Shown: piece by piece, positions 8,576 to 18,160 of the stretch
How the letters are laid out: every line of letters starts with the position of its first letter
Position numbering within the stretch: position 1 is the stretch's first letter
NCBI GenBank assembly: GCA_021156325.1
Contig: JAJNDI010000012.1
Span: forward strand, 1 to 41,325
Direction: 5' to 3'
Length of the DNA: 41,325 nt
From: Gammaproteobacteria bacterium
GTDB taxonomy: Bacteria; Pseudomonadota; Gammaproteobacteria; JAJFKG01
Position numbers and translations under genes: made by a program
Notes under the pieces: generated by a model
Database searches by the model: none
The model's input: only the letters and a program-made list of their open reading frames with translations
Told to the model about the DNA's origin: nothing

Positions 8576-8620
8576 AAAATGACAATCTGAAAATACCCAT
8601 TATACTTACCCTACAACGAT

Positions 8621-8682
8621 CATCCCTCTTTGAAAAAGGGGGCGTTCGCCGTAACGTTGAGCTGCGGCGGGCAGAGGGGATT
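8621..8682. repeat. Palindromic extragenic repeat between gltX and the MarR gene
   Basis: The element has outer arms ATCCCTCT and AGAGGGGAT. The left arm forms its own hairpin (CCCTCTTT-GAA-AAAGGGGG, 8624-8642), and an inner CGCCG...CGGCG pair follows. It resembles the CCCTCTCCC/GGGAGAGGG elements at 22.2 and 30.8 kb. It may end gltX transcription. Its right arm supplies the Shine-Dalgarno of the next gene. Confidence 0.6.
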
Positions 8683-8686
8683 TCAC

Positions 8687-9127
8687 ATGCAACAAACCAC
8701 AATGATGCAGAATCTGGCGTATACCATGGGAACACTTTTGCGGGATATGCGTCAAACCCTGGATAAGCGATTAAAGGCCTATGATTTAACCCGTTATGAG
8801 TGGATGATCATCGCATTACTCCAATATCACCAAGGTGAAGCTACCCAGGCTGCTTTACGAGATTATATTGGCATTGATGACAGTTATTTAACCAAAGTCT
8901 TGGACAAATTGACAGAGAAACACATTATTACCAAAGCGGTAAATTCAGAAGACCGGCGGGCTCGAGTGATTAAAATTAACTCTGCCAATGGTGATTTAGT
9001 GCAAGGCGTTTATCATCAATTGCAACTATTTAATGAACAATTGTTATCCGTCGTCTCACCCGAAGGCCATGAAGCGTTATTTACCATGTTGGAACGCATT
9101 CATACCAAAATTCGCACGCATTGCTAG
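8687..9127 (+). CDS. MarR family transcriptional regulator
   Basis: ATG 8687 follows AGAGGGGA at 8673-8680 with good spacing; the longer upstream frame runs through a palindromic repeat and is not needed. The 146 residues form a MarR winged helix: a helical dimer part (NLAYTMGTLLRDMRQTLDKRL), helix-turn-helix TQAALRDYIGIDDSYLTKVL, and the wing core SEDRRARVIKIN, where the DRR motif is diagnostic. MarR dimers usually repress nearby genes until a small ligand binds. The next gene downstream, an unknown membrane protein, starts 69 bases later and could be a target; that is inference. No operator was identified with confidence. Confidence 0.92.
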   Translation: MQQTTMMQNLAYTMGTLLRDMRQTLDKRLKAYDLTRYEWMIIALLQYHQGEATQAALRDYIGIDDSYLTKVLDKLTEKHIITKAVNSEDRRARVIKINSANGDLVQGVYHQLQLFNEQLLSVVSPEGHEALFTMLERIHTKIRTHC

Positions 9128-9195
9128 CTGCCCTGAAATTTTGTTAAAATCTTTTTTCATGTTTTTTCTACCGATTATAAAAAGGAGCAATCCGC

Positions 9196-10452
9196 ATGTT
9201 TGGCACAATCACAAACTGGTATCAGGAAGCGCGTGAAGTTGTGTCTGATGTGGCTACGGAAATACATTACCCTTCGTTGGCTAGAGGCAGTATTCAAGCC
9301 TGTAAAGATGTTGCAGCGAGTTTCTTGTTATCTTATTCTGCTGAAGTGGTATTTTTTTTGTTAATGCATGATACGGGTGTTGCTTTATTGCCTGATGTTT
9401 TTTCAGAATCTGAGCGTGAAATCAATTCAACCGCATTATCAGCGAATACTTTTCATGAGTTTGATTTTAACAATCATCCACAAAGCTGCATTTTTGCAAG
9501 TGAAGCGTTAAAAGCGCAAAATATTACGTTTTTAAGCAATATGCCGTTTTATCTCTGTGTTAATAATTATTCGCAACATTATTATTTACTTTATCCCTCG
9601 CCCGAACTATGGATGTCTTTAGGCGTTAAAGTTTTTGCTGCTGTTGTTAGCGGCGGTGTTTTGGGTGTGAGTATTATACGAGCTTTTAATTCCCTACAGC
9701 AAAGCCAACCTGGCAATAGGTTAGCGCCTACGCTTAAGCGGGCAGACCGAGAGGCAATTGCTGAAAAAGAACAAAAACAAGCAGAGAATAGAAAGCGTTA
9801 TGGATACAGCACTCCCCTTGCAGAGAGAGTGTGCAGACAAATCACAAATATGGTTGATAAAATACAGCCTCAATTAAGTGATGTTCCTGTTTTTATTCTG
9901 AGTGCGGCTCTTTTAGCTCCTTTTTTTCTGCGATATATTCCATTCTTTGATGCGAATGAAATGCCAATATTACCCGATAATATTTTTACTATATCGGAGG
10001 AGGGGATAGAATTAAGAACGTATTATCTCAATAAAGAAAAAACTATGGAAGTTGTTGTGTTTGATTCTCTTGAATCATTGCAGCATTACATTGCCGATTG
10101 GATTGAACAAGACCCTGCTAATTTCTTTATCGATGAAGATAACCAGCAAACTCTTGAAAATTTATTTGATGCTAGCAACAGCATAAAGCAGGTACCGCTT
10201 TATAATGCTGCTTATCAAACAGAATATCAATTCTGCTTTTTGCAATTCTGGATTAATTTTTTGTGTGTTAAACTGCTTAAAACAGTGGTAGATAAATGGT
10301 CATTTACCTCAGAAGAAGAAGAAGTCGATAATGCGGATAAAGGCTTTAGGAATTTGGACCTTCCTCCTCTCGAGGAATTAGAAATTTCTAACGAGGTTTT
10401 ACAAGTTTCATCAGAACCTTTGCAAGAATCTGGGCCTGTATATGGGTATTAA
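9196..10452 (+). CDS. Unknown multi-pass membrane protein with acidic C-terminal tail; candidate effector
   Basis: ATG 9196 follows AAAAAGGAG with good spacing. The 418 residues match no family I know. Hydrophobic segments lie at about 40-58, 143-163, 229-249 and 347-365, separated by polar loops. The first large loop (about 60-140) has cysteines and is Asn/Ser-rich. The loop at 168-215 is highly charged and helical (KRADREAIAEKEQKQAENRK). The last 50 residues are strongly acidic, with SEEEEVDNAD and LPPLEELEISNEVL. Glu-rich stretches near the C-terminus occur in many Legionella Dot/Icm substrates (the E-block), so export is possible but unproven. It lies between a MarR gene and dciA. Like the 694-residue protein at 18 kb, it begins MFG and has several membrane segments, but I see no clear sequence match between them. 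Confidence 0.85.
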   Translation: MFGTITNWYQEAREVVSDVATEIHYPSLARGSIQACKDVAASFLLSYSAEVVFFLLMHDTGVALLPDVFSESEREINSTALSANTFHEFDFNNHPQSCIFASEALKAQNITFLSNMPFYLCVNNYSQHYYLLYPSPELWMSLGVKVFAAVVSGGVLGVSIIRAFNSLQQSQPGNRLAPTLKRADREAIAEKEQKQAENRKRYGYSTPLAERVCRQITNMVDKIQPQLSDVPVFILSAALLAPFFLRYIPFFDANEMPILPDNIFTISEEGIELRTYYLNKEKTMEVVVFDSLESLQHYIADWIEQDPANFFIDEDNQQTLENLFDASNSIKQVPLYNAAYQTEYQFCFLQFWINFLCVKLLKTVVDKWSFTSEEEEVDNADKGFRNLDLPPLEELEISNEVLQVSSEPLQESGPVYGY

Positions 10453-10456
10453 AGGC

Positions 10457-10945
10457 ATGAATGAAAAAAAGCTCAATATTTCTTATCAATCTTTGCAAAC
10501 AATGGCAAACGATAGCGCTACTCAATGGCACGCGCTGCATCAACAAGTAGCTGCTTTGGGCGTTTTGCAAAAAAGAGTTTTACAAATTTTACCTGGAGAA
10601 TTGAGTTCACATTGCCGGGTGACGCGCTGGCAGCAAGGACAATTGACTATTGCAGTAAATGACGCTGCGGCTATTACCGGCTTGCGTTATAACAGTGCAG
10701 GATTGCGCGATCAATTACGTCAATTGCCCGAATTTTCCAATTTAACGCAGATCCATTTTAAAGTGATCCCCTTACCGGATGAAAAACCAATAACGGCAAC
10801 TCATCATGAAACGCAGGAAATAAAACAAGCAAGAATACTATCATCTTCTGCAAAAACGTTATTGAAAGAAGCCATTTCTGATCTCAACACAAATCCTGCT
10901 GCCGCTAAACTGACAGAGGCTTTGTCAAAGCTAACGGGATCATAA
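10457..10945 (+). CDS. dciA: DciA family (DUF721) replicative helicase loader/activator
   Basis: The protein has the DUF721 core at about 40-105: LPGELSSHCRVTRWQQGQL, then TIAVNDAAAITGLRYNSAGL and RDQLRQLP...IHFKVIPLP. This is the KH-like fold of DciA, which loads DnaB in bacteria lacking DnaC/DnaI-type loaders. The C-terminal 60 residues are helical and hydrophilic. The start is uncertain: ATG 10442 overlaps the upstream gene by 11 bases without a ribosome site, and ATG 10457 has AAAGG very close by; I prefer 10457 (162 residues). In many gammaproteobacteria dciA sits beside secA. Here secA is 4 kb away, with recD2, two tRNAs and a transporter gene between. Confidence 0.85.
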   Translation: MNEKKLNISYQSLQTMANDSATQWHALHQQVAALGVLQKRVLQILPGELSSHCRVTRWQQGQLTIAVNDAAAITGLRYNSAGLRDQLRQLPEFSNLTQIHFKVIPLPDEKPITATHHETQEIKQARILSSSAKTLLKEAISDLNTNPAAAKLTEALSKLTGS

Positions 10946-10964
10946 TGTTTATGCGGAATTTCAC

Positions 10965-10986
10965 TGCTGCGCAGCAATAAAGATTT
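10965..10986 (+). terminator. Short palindrome between converging dciA and recD2
   Basis: TGCTGCGCAGCA at 10965-10976 is a perfect 12-base palindrome, followed by AT-rich sequence with ATTTTATT. It lies in the 77-base gap between the two converging genes. The stem is short, so termination is only a guess. Confidence 0.3.
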
Positions 10987-11022
10987 TATTCATTAGCTGA
11001 AATTTCTCATTGAGGTATTATT

Positions 11023-13230
11023 TTAATCCCAACTCGTCAACCGCTCTTTCAAAGACGTCAACCGTGCATGAGCCTGGTGATTATTAACGGCCATAGCGAG
11101 TGCTTTGGGCTCAGCGACTAAAACGACTAAACGTTTTCCGCGGGTCATGCCAGTATAGACTAAATTGCGCTGTAAAAGAGTGTAATGTTGGGTAGACAAA
11201 GGCATCACAACAACCGGATATTCTGAGCCCTGACTTTTATGAATAGTGATAGCATAAGCTAAAGTTATTTCATCGCAATCATTCCAATCATAGTCGATGA
11301 TTCGTTCTTCATAATCTACTGTTACTGTTTTTTCATCGAGATTGATTCTGGAAATTCGGCCAATATCGCCGTTATAAATATCTTTGTCGTAATTATTCAC
11401 CGTTTGAATGACTTTATCGCCGACAGCCAAGGTAATGCCATAACGTTGGATCCGAGGCTCGACATGGGGATTCAAGGCATTTTGCAATTCAGTATTTAAC
11501 GCCAATGTGCCGAGATTGCCTCGATTCATAGGCGTTAGCACTTGAATATCGCTTATCGGATCGTATCCAAATCGGGCAGGGATCCGCTCTGTTACCAATT
11601 GTAGGAGTTTGGCGTGGATATCATCCGGATTTTTCGCTGCAATAAAGTAAAAGTCGCTGATATCTTCCGTTTTTTCAGCTGCGACCGGTATTTCTCCCTG
11701 GTTGACCCGATGGGCATTAAAGATAATGTTGGAATTGGCAGCTTGACGGAAAATTTCATTTAAACGGGCGGTAGGGATAATCGTTGATTCAATCAAATCA
11801 GCCAATACCATACCGGGACCGACCGAGGGGAGCTGATCGACATCACCTACAATCAACAAGCCTGCATGTTGCGGAATAGCGCGAAGTAATTGACTCATTA
11901 AAACCACATCCACCATAGAAGCTTCATCTAGTACCAATAAATCTGCTACTAAAGGATTATTTTCATCGCGCTTAAAGCTAAATCCTTTGCCATCAAATTC
12001 TAATAAACGGTGAATGGTTTTGGCGCTTAACTCAGTGCTTTCGCTTAAGCGTTTGGCCGCGCGTCCTGTAGGCGCACATAAAATCACTTGCAAACCTTTG
12101 GTGCGAATGATCCGTAAGATACTGTTCACAACAGTGGTTTTACCAACGCCGGGACCGCCCGTAATGATGGCCACTTTGCTGGATAAAACAGTTTTGATAG
12201 CTGCTTCTTGACTGGGTGAGAGTTGTAATCCTGTTTTTTGTTCTACCCACGGTAATGCTTTGGGAATGTCAATGCCTGCCCAGGGGATCTTTCCATGTAA
12301 TAATCTCACCATATGAGTTGCCACACTCTTTTCAGCCTGAAAAAGAGGGGCTAAGAAAATACAAGGTTCGTTATGAATACTTTGAGCAATAACCGTTTCT
12401 GCAGTGATCTCATCTGCCAAGCCTTGCTGTACAATCGCTTTATCAATAACTAATAACTCAGCGGTAGCTTTAATCAATTCATCGTGTTTAACGGCGCAAT
12501 GGCCGTTGTTGGCATAGGTTTGCAACAAATGGCGAATGCCTGCTTGTGCGCGAAGGACTGAGTCAGGGGCAATGCCTAGCGATTGTGCCAATTCGTCAGC
12601 GGTTTTAAATCCAATACCGCGAATATCTTTAGCGAGATTATAAGGATTATTCTGAACACGGGTTACTGCATTATCGCCATAAGCTTTGTAGATCCGAAAT
12701 GAAAGTGCGGTACCCATTCCATGGGATTGCAAAAATACCATGATTTCACGTACCACCTTTTGCTCAGCAAAAGCGTTTACCACTTGTTTTCGGCGTTTTG
12801 GGCCGATCCCCGGCAAGTTTTCCAAGCGTTCCGGTTCATATTCGATGACGTCAAAGACTTTTTCTGCAAACGCTTGTACCAGTTGTTTTGCGAAATGAGC
12901 GCCGATCCCTTTGACCATGCCGGAGGCTAAGTATTTCTCGATCCCTTCTACTGTTTGGGGCGGTACAATGCGCAGTTGAGAAGCTTTAAATTGCCGGCCG
13001 TGACGTTTATCGTCGTGCCATTGCCCTTGGCATTCAACATATTCACCAACGCCTATCATGGCGGCTCTCGCGGTAACCGCGACTAAGTCTGGTTGTTTAT
13101 TGACTTTGACCATTAAAACACAAAACCCGCTTTCTTCATTGTGAAAGCGAATGCGTTCGATCGTACCTGATAAGACGATTTCGTGGCTGGGTTCTGAGGA
13201 AAGGGTGTGGGTTTCTAGCGTAGTAGTCAC
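11023..13230 (-). CDS. recD2: RecD2-type ATP-dependent DNA helicase (SF1B, RecD/TraA family)
   Basis: The 735 residues match RecD2, the RecBC-independent 5'-3' helicase. An N-terminal OB-like region (VLSGTIERIRFHNEESGFCV) comes first. Helix-hairpin-helix repeats follow (LENLPGIGPKRRKQVVNAF at about 135-155, then NPYNLAKDIRGIGFKTADEL). Then come Walker A GGPGVGKTT near 355, Walker B LLVLDEASMVD near 430, GDVDQLPSVGPG, and motif VI region ITLAYAITIHKSQGSEY near 660 with TGMTRGKRLVVLV at the end. RecD2 unwinds DNA during repair; the HhH part and length separate it from the RecD subunit of RecBCD. ATG 13230 sits close to tRNA-Glu (13251-13326), which is upstream on the same strand and might be co-transcribed. 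Confidence 0.95.
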   Translation of the reverse strand: MTTTLETHTLSSEPSHEIVLSGTIERIRFHNEESGFCVLMVKVNKQPDLVAVTARAAMIGVGEYVECQGQWHDDKRHGRQFKASQLRIVPPQTVEGIEKYLASGMVKGIGAHFAKQLVQAFAEKVFDVIEYEPERLENLPGIGPKRRKQVVNAFAEQKVVREIMVFLQSHGMGTALSFRIYKAYGDNAVTRVQNNPYNLAKDIRGIGFKTADELAQSLGIAPDSVLRAQAGIRHLLQTYANNGHCAVKHDELIKATAELLVIDKAIVQQGLADEITAETVIAQSIHNEPCIFLAPLFQAEKSVATHMVRLLHGKIPWAGIDIPKALPWVEQKTGLQLSPSQEAAIKTVLSSKVAIITGGPGVGKTTVVNSILRIIRTKGLQVILCAPTGRAAKRLSESTELSAKTIHRLLEFDGKGFSFKRDENNPLVADLLVLDEASMVDVVLMSQLLRAIPQHAGLLIVGDVDQLPSVGPGMVLADLIESTIIPTARLNEIFRQAANSNIIFNAHRVNQGEIPVAAEKTEDISDFYFIAAKNPDDIHAKLLQLVTERIPARFGYDPISDIQVLTPMNRGNLGTLALNTELQNALNPHVEPRIQRYGITLAVGDKVIQTVNNYDKDIYNGDIGRISRINLDEKTVTVDYEERIIDYDWNDCDEITLAYAITIHKSQGSEYPVVVMPLSTQHYTLLQRNLVYTGMTRGKRLVVLVAEPKALAMAVNNHQAHARLTSLKERLTSWD

Positions 13231-13250
13231 CGGACAGTTCCTTCGAATGG

Positions 13251-13326
13251 TGGCGTCCCCAAGGGGATTCGAACCCCTGTTACCGCCGTGAAAGGGCGAT
13301 GTCCTAGGCCTCTAGACGATGGGGAC
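13251..13326 (-). tRNA. tRNA-Glu (anticodon UUC)
   Basis: Read on the minus strand, the 76 bases fold as a cloverleaf. The acceptor stem is GTCCCC with GGGGAC, the T arm has GGTTCGAATCC, and the anticodon loop CTTTCAC carries TTC. CCA is encoded at the 3' end (13251-13253). The identity agrees with bacterial tRNA-Glu. It serves GltX, encoded at 7.2 kb. Confidence 0.97.
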
Positions 13327-13490
13327 ACAAGTCCAAATATCACCGCGGTGTTATTTGAGAGGGCAAATCATAGGGGACTTGGGGAATAATGTCAAATGGC
13401 CTCTTATTGTCCACCCGCGATGATAAGATAAGCATAATCAAGGACTCTGAAGTTATTTACTGATAAAGATTGGGTTAAAAGGTAATTGAT

Positions 13491-13566
<76 letters not shown>

Positions 13567-13630
13567 ACGATGAAGACGCGGCGATTCTACGGGCAGGGGC
13601 AGAATCTGTCAAGGAAAAGCAGCTGCCCCT

Positions 13631-14701
13631 TTAAGTATCCCCTGCTGCTTGCAAACTTTCCTTGAATTCATACAAGCGCTGTGTCGAGGCTTGCCATTCT
13701 GCAATATCCGGATAACGCAACACAATAAAACTTAAGGCCATGCTTACTTGACTGAAAGCGCTGGCAATTTGAATAAGTCCCCCGATTTGAAGATGCTGCT
13801 GTATAAACAGAGGCAATCCAATTAAAGCTCCCACAACCGTTGTCCCGCTTAAAAAGAACGTATTAAAAAAAGCATAGCGCTTGCGAACGTCAATAGAACG
13901 GTGATAATTACGCACAATCGATTTAAATAAATAACGTAACCAATGTTGTGTTTGACGCTTTCTTTCAAGGGTTAAGGCTACGTCTGCCTGCTCATGGGTT
14001 AGCAATAAAGCACGCCGGTAATCAGCCATGTATTGCTGCTGCTGGTAATCAAGCCGTACCAGCGGCTTGGCAATTTTGAGCGTTATCCAGGAACACAGTA
14101 TTGCCCATAAGAGCGCTGCCCAGCATAAATAACCGGGAATATAAATAGAAAATCCGTTAGAAAAAACAAGCGGGGTATTGCCAGACAAACTCCATAATAA
14201 CCAGCTAAAAGACAATAATAATAAGAGCGATGATAAGAGACTTTGTAATAAAGTCATCGTGCGTTCTGGAAAATCCTGTATATCCTGACTTAGCCGCTGA
14301 TCGGGATTGTCAGGCACCGCTATAGTATCACCATTTTTACGGCCGTAAAGCTGACTTAACCAGCCGCGTAAATATTCTCGCGTTAACCAGCGGCGCCAAT
14401 GCAGTGCTGATAAACCGGTAACGTAATATCCATAACCGTAGCTTAAAAATAATAAACACATGATCCCGATAAAAGTTAAACAACGCCGGCCCAGTGAATC
14501 ATATTGCTCCTCTTGCAGCGCATCGAAGAAATCTTTTTGCCAATGCGTCAGCCAAACGGAAGCAATCGTATACAATACAATCATTAATAACATAACCATA
14601 AAAAGTCCCCAGGCTGTACGACTGTCTCGTGTGTGCCAGAAGGGTTTGCTTAATGAGCAGCATTGTCGAAAAAAGCGCGTTGGTTTTGAGCCAGCCTGCA
14701 T
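13631..14701 (-). CDS. SbmA/YddA-type ABC transporter membrane domain, without ATPase domain
   Basis: ATG 14701 is chosen over the longer frame to 14947, which would run antisense through the start of secA; AAGGA lies nine bases before ATG 14701. The 356 residues match the ABC_membrane_2 domain. TM1 is at about 31-52 (WGLFMVMLLMIVLYTIASVW), then WQKDFFDALQ. HWRRWLTREYLRGWL and NPDQRLSQDIQDF are the family hallmarks, followed by IPGYLCWAALLWAILCSW and LGGLIQ-like IGGLIQIASAFSQV. In YddA-type full proteins (about 560 residues) an ATP-binding domain follows AEWQASTQRLYEF. Here the frame stops 11 residues later and tRNA-Ala lies 64 bases beyond. It is either a natural NBD-free SbmA/BacA-like peptide importer or a truncated YddA; the sequence looks nearer to YddA. 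Confidence 0.85.
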   Translation of the reverse strand: MQAGSKPTRFFRQCCSLSKPFWHTRDSRTAWGLFMVMLLMIVLYTIASVWLTHWQKDFFDALQEEQYDSLGRRCLTFIGIMCLLFLSYGYGYYVTGLSALHWRRWLTREYLRGWLSQLYGRKNGDTIAVPDNPDQRLSQDIQDFPERTMTLLQSLLSSLLLLLSFSWLLWSLSGNTPLVFSNGFSIYIPGYLCWAALLWAILCSWITLKIAKPLVRLDYQQQQYMADYRRALLLTHEQADVALTLERKRQTQHWLRYLFKSIVRNYHRSIDVRKRYAFFNTFFLSGTTVVGALIGLPLFIQQHLQIGGLIQIASAFSQVSMALSFIVLRYPDIAEWQASTQRLYEFKESLQAAGDT

Positions 14702-14744
14702 AACCCAATCCTTAATTACTATAGGTATACGAAGATACGGGGCA

Positions 14745-14773
14745 TTGTTGCACCTTGTAGAATAGAGTACAAT
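14745..14773 (+). promoter_or_regulatory. Possible secA promoter
   Basis: TTGTTG at 14745-14750 and TACAAT at 14768-14773 are spaced by 17 bases. The secA ATG is 32 bases after the -10. The -35 matches three of six consensus bases and the -10 five of six. The divergent transporter gene starts at 14701. Confidence 0.45.
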
Positions 14774-14804
14774 CTTTGACATTTCGTGAACATAAGGCAG
14801 GAAT

Positions 14805-17555
14805 ATGCTGGCTCGACTTGCAAAACAGATTTTTGGATCTCGTAATGAAAGATTATTGCGCAATCTTGGCGACAGGGTAGCACAAATCAATGCCTTTGAA
14901 CCTGGAATCAGCACCCTGGATGATGCAGCGCTTCGTGCAAAAACCACACAATTTCGAGAACAACTCGCCGTTCAAGAGGGTCAAACCCTGACAAAAATGC
15001 TCGATTCGATCTTGCCTGAAGCGTTTGCTGTAGTGCGCGAAGCAGCTAAACGCACCCTGAAACTTCGTCACTTTGATGTGCAATTGATAGGCGGCATGGT
15101 GTTGCATTCAGGTAAAATTGCTGAAATGCGCACCGGTGAAGGTAAAACATTAATGGCGACTTTGCCGACTTATTTGAATGCCTTAACCGGTAAAGGCGTA
15201 CATATTGTCACTGTGAATGATTATCTGGCACGCCGTGATGCCGAGTGGATGCGCCCTATATTTGAATTTTTAGGGCTTACAGTGGGCGTGGTTGTGTCCA
15301 ATATGCGCTTTGAAGATAAGCAGGCGGCTTATCGAGCTGATGTCATCTATGGCACCAATAACGAATTTGGTTTTGATTATTTACGCGATAATATGGCTTT
15401 CAGTTTGAATGAAAAAGTGCAGCGTGATTTGAATTTTGCAATCGTTGATGAAGTCGACTCCATTTTAATTGACGAAGCTCGCACACCGCTGATTATTTCA
15501 GGCACCGCTGAGGAAAGTTCTGAATATTATCATCTCGTAAATCGTATTGTTCCCAAATTGGTTCAACAGAAAGAAGAAAATGGCCCTGGAGATTTCACTT
15601 TGGATGAGAAACAACGCCAGGCTTATTTGACAGAAGCCGGCCATGAACAGGTTGAAAGGCTTTTGATTGCTGAAGGTACCATCGGCGCTTCTGACAGTTT
15701 ATATGACGCGAAAAATATTGTGCTCATGCATCACTTAAATGCGGCCTTACGAGCGCATTATTTGTATCAGCGCGATGTCGATTATATTGTTGCTAACAAT
15801 GAAGTGATTATTGTGGATGAACACACCGGCCGTACCATGCCCGGAAGACGCTGGTCAGAAGGACTGCATCAAGCTGTTGAGGCCAAGGAAGGGGCTGAAA
15901 TCCAGAATGAAAACCAAACGCTCGCTTCTATCACATTCCAAAATTATTTTCGTTTATATCAAAAACTTTCTGGCATGACCGGTACGGCAGACACTGAAGC
16001 CTACGAATTTCAGCAAATTTATGGTTTGGAAGTGGTGGTGATCCCCACGAATAAACCGATGATACGAGAAGATTGTGCTGATCAAATCTACCTGACTCAA
16101 CAAGAAAAATTCGATGCTATTATCGAAGATATCAAACAAAGCGTGGCACGCAATCAACCAATATTGGTAGGAACGGCTTCCATTGAAACATCGGAATATC
16201 TTTCTGGCTTGCTGCAAAAAATGAAGATCACTCATCAAGTCTTAAATGCCAAACAACATGAAAAGGAAGCGCATGTTATTGCGCAAGCAGGAAGGCCTGG
16301 AACCGTGACGATTGCAACCAATATGGCTGGCCGCGGTACGGATATCGTTTTAGGGGGTAATCTTGAAGCGGAGATCGCGACAATGGGTGAAAACCCCGAT
16401 CTTAAACAAGTAGAAGAGTGTAAAAAAGCCTGGGAAAAACGCCATCAGCAAGTCATTGATGCGGGCGGTTTGTATGTGTTGGGAACGGAACGCCACGAAT
16501 CCCGGCGGATCGACAATCAATTACGAGGCCGATCTGGACGTCAAGGCGATCCGGGTTTAAGTCGTTTTTATTTGTCGTTAGAAGATAATCTCATGCGGAT
16601 ATTTGCTTCTGCACGCGTCAGCCAAATTATGAAACGCTTAGGGCTTCGGGACGGCGAATCGATAGAACATCCCTTTATTACGCGGGCTATTGCCAATGCA
16701 CAACGCAAAGTCGAAGGGCATAACTTTGATATCCGCAAACAATTGCTGGAGTTTGATGACGTTGCCAATGAACAACGAAAACGCATTTATGCGCGGCGTA
16801 ATGAATTGATGGCAGCAGAGGATATTTCTGCTGATCTGGCGACCAGTCAAGCCCGCGTGATCGATGAATTGATCGAACGATATATTCCTTCCAACAGTTT
16901 TGAAGAGCAATGGAATGTTCAAGGGTTACAAAATACCTTGCGCAATGACTTTGTCTTAAATGTGGCGTTAGAACAATGGCTGCGGGATGATGTAAACTTA
17001 AACACAGCTGAGCTTCATGAAAGAATTAAAATTGCCTTTTTTGCTGAACAAAAAGCAAAGTTTGCCTCTGTTGAACAAAAGGTGTTACACCAGATTGAAA
17101 AATCCGTCATGTTACAAAGCCTTGATTTGCACTGGCGCGAACATTTAGCGGCGATGGATTATTTGCGACAAGGCATTCATTTGCGCGGATATGCCCAAAA
17201 AAATCCAACGCAAGAATATAAACGCGAAGCTTTTTTTCTCTTTCAGGAAATGTTGGGAAATGTGGAATATAATGTGGTATCAACACTGGCACGCGTTACT
17301 ATCCAGACCGAAGAAGATGCCAAAGCCATGGAAGCGCAAAGACGATCCCAATTGGCGGTTGATCATACGAAAACCCAGCATGCTGATGCGGTGAGTCTTT
17401 TAAGCAACGAGCCTAAAGCGGCTGACATCTCAATGCCTGCCAGCGAACTTTTGCAGGATCCTTTTGTGCGACATACCCCAAAGGTAGGGCGTAATGAACC
17501 TTGCCCTTGTGGATCAGGCCGTAAGTATAAGCAGTGTCATGGCCGGATCAGTTAA
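14805..17555 (+). CDS. secA: Protein translocase ATPase SecA
   Basis: The 916 residues are full length (E. coli 901). SecA is the motor that drives preproteins through SecYEG. Walker A is [11 protein letters not shown] near 103-113; the DEAD region is [19 protein letters not shown] near 209. The second ATPase motif is seen in [11 protein letters not shown] and the arginine motif in [13 protein letters not shown]. Helical scaffold and wing domains follow. The C-terminus has the zinc-binding [13 protein letters not shown], used to bind SecB and phospholipid. The start ATG 14805 follows AGGCAGGAAT. mutT overlaps the 3' end, a classic gammaproteobacterial arrangement. No secM-like upstream frame is seen. 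Confidence 0.98.
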   Translation: MLARLAKQIFGSRNERLLRNLGDRVAQINAFEPGISTLDDAALRAKTTQFREQLAVQEGQTLTKMLDSILPEAFAVVREAAKRTLKLRHFDVQLIGGMVLHSGKIAEMRTGEGKTLMATLPTYLNALTGKGVHIVTVNDYLARRDAEWMRPIFEFLGLTVGVVVSNMRFEDKQAAYRADVIYGTNNEFGFDYLRDNMAFSLNEKVQRDLNFAIVDEVDSILIDEARTPLIISGTAEESSEYYHLVNRIVPKLVQQKEENGPGDFTLDEKQRQAYLTEAGHEQVERLLIAEGTIGASDSLYDAKNIVLMHHLNAALRAHYLYQRDVDYIVANNEVIIVDEHTGRTMPGRRWSEGLHQAVEAKEGAEIQNENQTLASITFQNYFRLYQKLSGMTGTADTEAYEFQQIYGLEVVVIPTNKPMIREDCADQIYLTQQEKFDAIIEDIKQSVARNQPILVGTASIETSEYLSGLLQKMKITHQVLNAKQHEKEAHVIAQAGRPGTVTIATNMAGRGTDIVLGGNLEAEIATMGENPDLKQVEECKKAWEKRHQQVIDAGGLYVLGTERHESRRIDNQLRGRSGRQGDPGLSRFYLSLEDNLMRIFASARVSQIMKRLGLRDGESIEHPFITRAIANAQRKVEGHNFDIRKQLLEFDDVANEQRKRIYARRNELMAAEDISADLATSQARVIDELIERYIPSNSFEEQWNVQGLQNTLRNDFVLNVALEQWLRDDVNLNTAELHERIKIAFFAEQKAKFASVEQKVLHQIEKSVMLQSLDLHWREHLAAMDYLRQGIHLRGYAQKNPTQEYKREAFFLFQEMLGNVEYNVVSTLARVTIQTEEDAKAMEAQRRSQLAVDHTKTQHADAVSLLSNEPKAADISMPASELLQDPFVRHTPKVGRNEPCPCGSGRKYKQCHGRIS

Positions 17556-17994
17556 TACAACAACAAATACTGATATTGCTATTCCGATTGTGCGTGTAGC
17601 AACGGGGATCATTTTTCATCCCGTAAAAAGTAATACTATTCTCATTGCGCAACGTCCTCCCCATGTCCCTTTAGGAGGATTATGGGAATTTCCCGGCGGA
17701 AAAATAGAACAAGGTGAAACGGTGCAAGCGGCTTTAATCCGGGAATTGCAGGAAGAAATTGGTATCAATGTGTTAAAAGCCTTCCCGTGGTTAAGCGTGC
17801 AACATGTTTATTATGTAAATAAAACAGAGCAAAAATGTGTTCGGCTGGAATTGTGGCAGGTGTCTTGTTTTAGCGGAGAAGCTTACGGTCGTGAAGGACA
17901 ATGTGTGCGGTGGACAGCGATAGAGACATTACAAGAATATCCTTTTCTGGAAGCGAATATTGTCGTGATAGATGCATTGCAAGAAGCATTGTGA
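17539..17994 (+). CDS. mutT: MutT-type Nudix hydrolase (8-oxo-dGTP diphosphatase)
   Basis: ATG 17539 lies inside the last codons of secA (17-base overlap), which suggests translational coupling; the longer frame would start deep within secA. The 151 residues begin the MutT fold with [10 protein letters not shown]. The full Nudix box [24 protein letters not shown] lies near 46-69 (GX5EX7REXXEEXG satisfied). [11 protein letters not shown] just before it is typical of MutT. The enzyme removes oxidised dGTP and prevents A-to-C transversions. It ends the secA-mutT unit; a hairpin begins at the base after the stop codon. Confidence 0.93.
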   Translation: MAGSVNTTTNTDIAIPIVRVATGIIFHPVKSNTILIAQRPPHVPLGGLWEFPGGKIEQGETVQAALIRELQEEIGINVLKAFPWLSVQHVYYVNKTEQKCVRLELWQVSCFSGEAYGREGQCVRWTAIETLQEYPFLEANIVVIDALQEAL

Positions 17995-18019
17995 TTTAGC
18001 CGACCAATTGGTCGCTAAA
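17995..18019 (+). terminator. Hairpin after mutT
   Basis: TTTAGC(C)GACC pairs with GGTCGCTAAA around AATT, with one bulged C. It begins at the base after the stop codon. No T run follows, so it may be a weak or Rho-assisted terminator, or an mRNA end stabiliser. Confidence 0.4.
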
Positions 18020-18160
18020 CCGCGCGTCCATTTATAAAATGCTTGTCTTTTGCTTTTACTCTCTGATAGCATAAATAAAGCTAAGCAGGAGATTATCATT
18101 TTTATGATAGGCAAGCTTGGTTAAGTACTTTGTGCAATTAAAAAATAAGGGAGTCAATGC

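Noticed and set aside
14702-14947. N-terminal extension of the SbmA/YddA-type protein
   Set aside because: It would be antisense to the secA start and promoter; ATG 14701 has a good Shine-Dalgarno and gives the family N-terminus.
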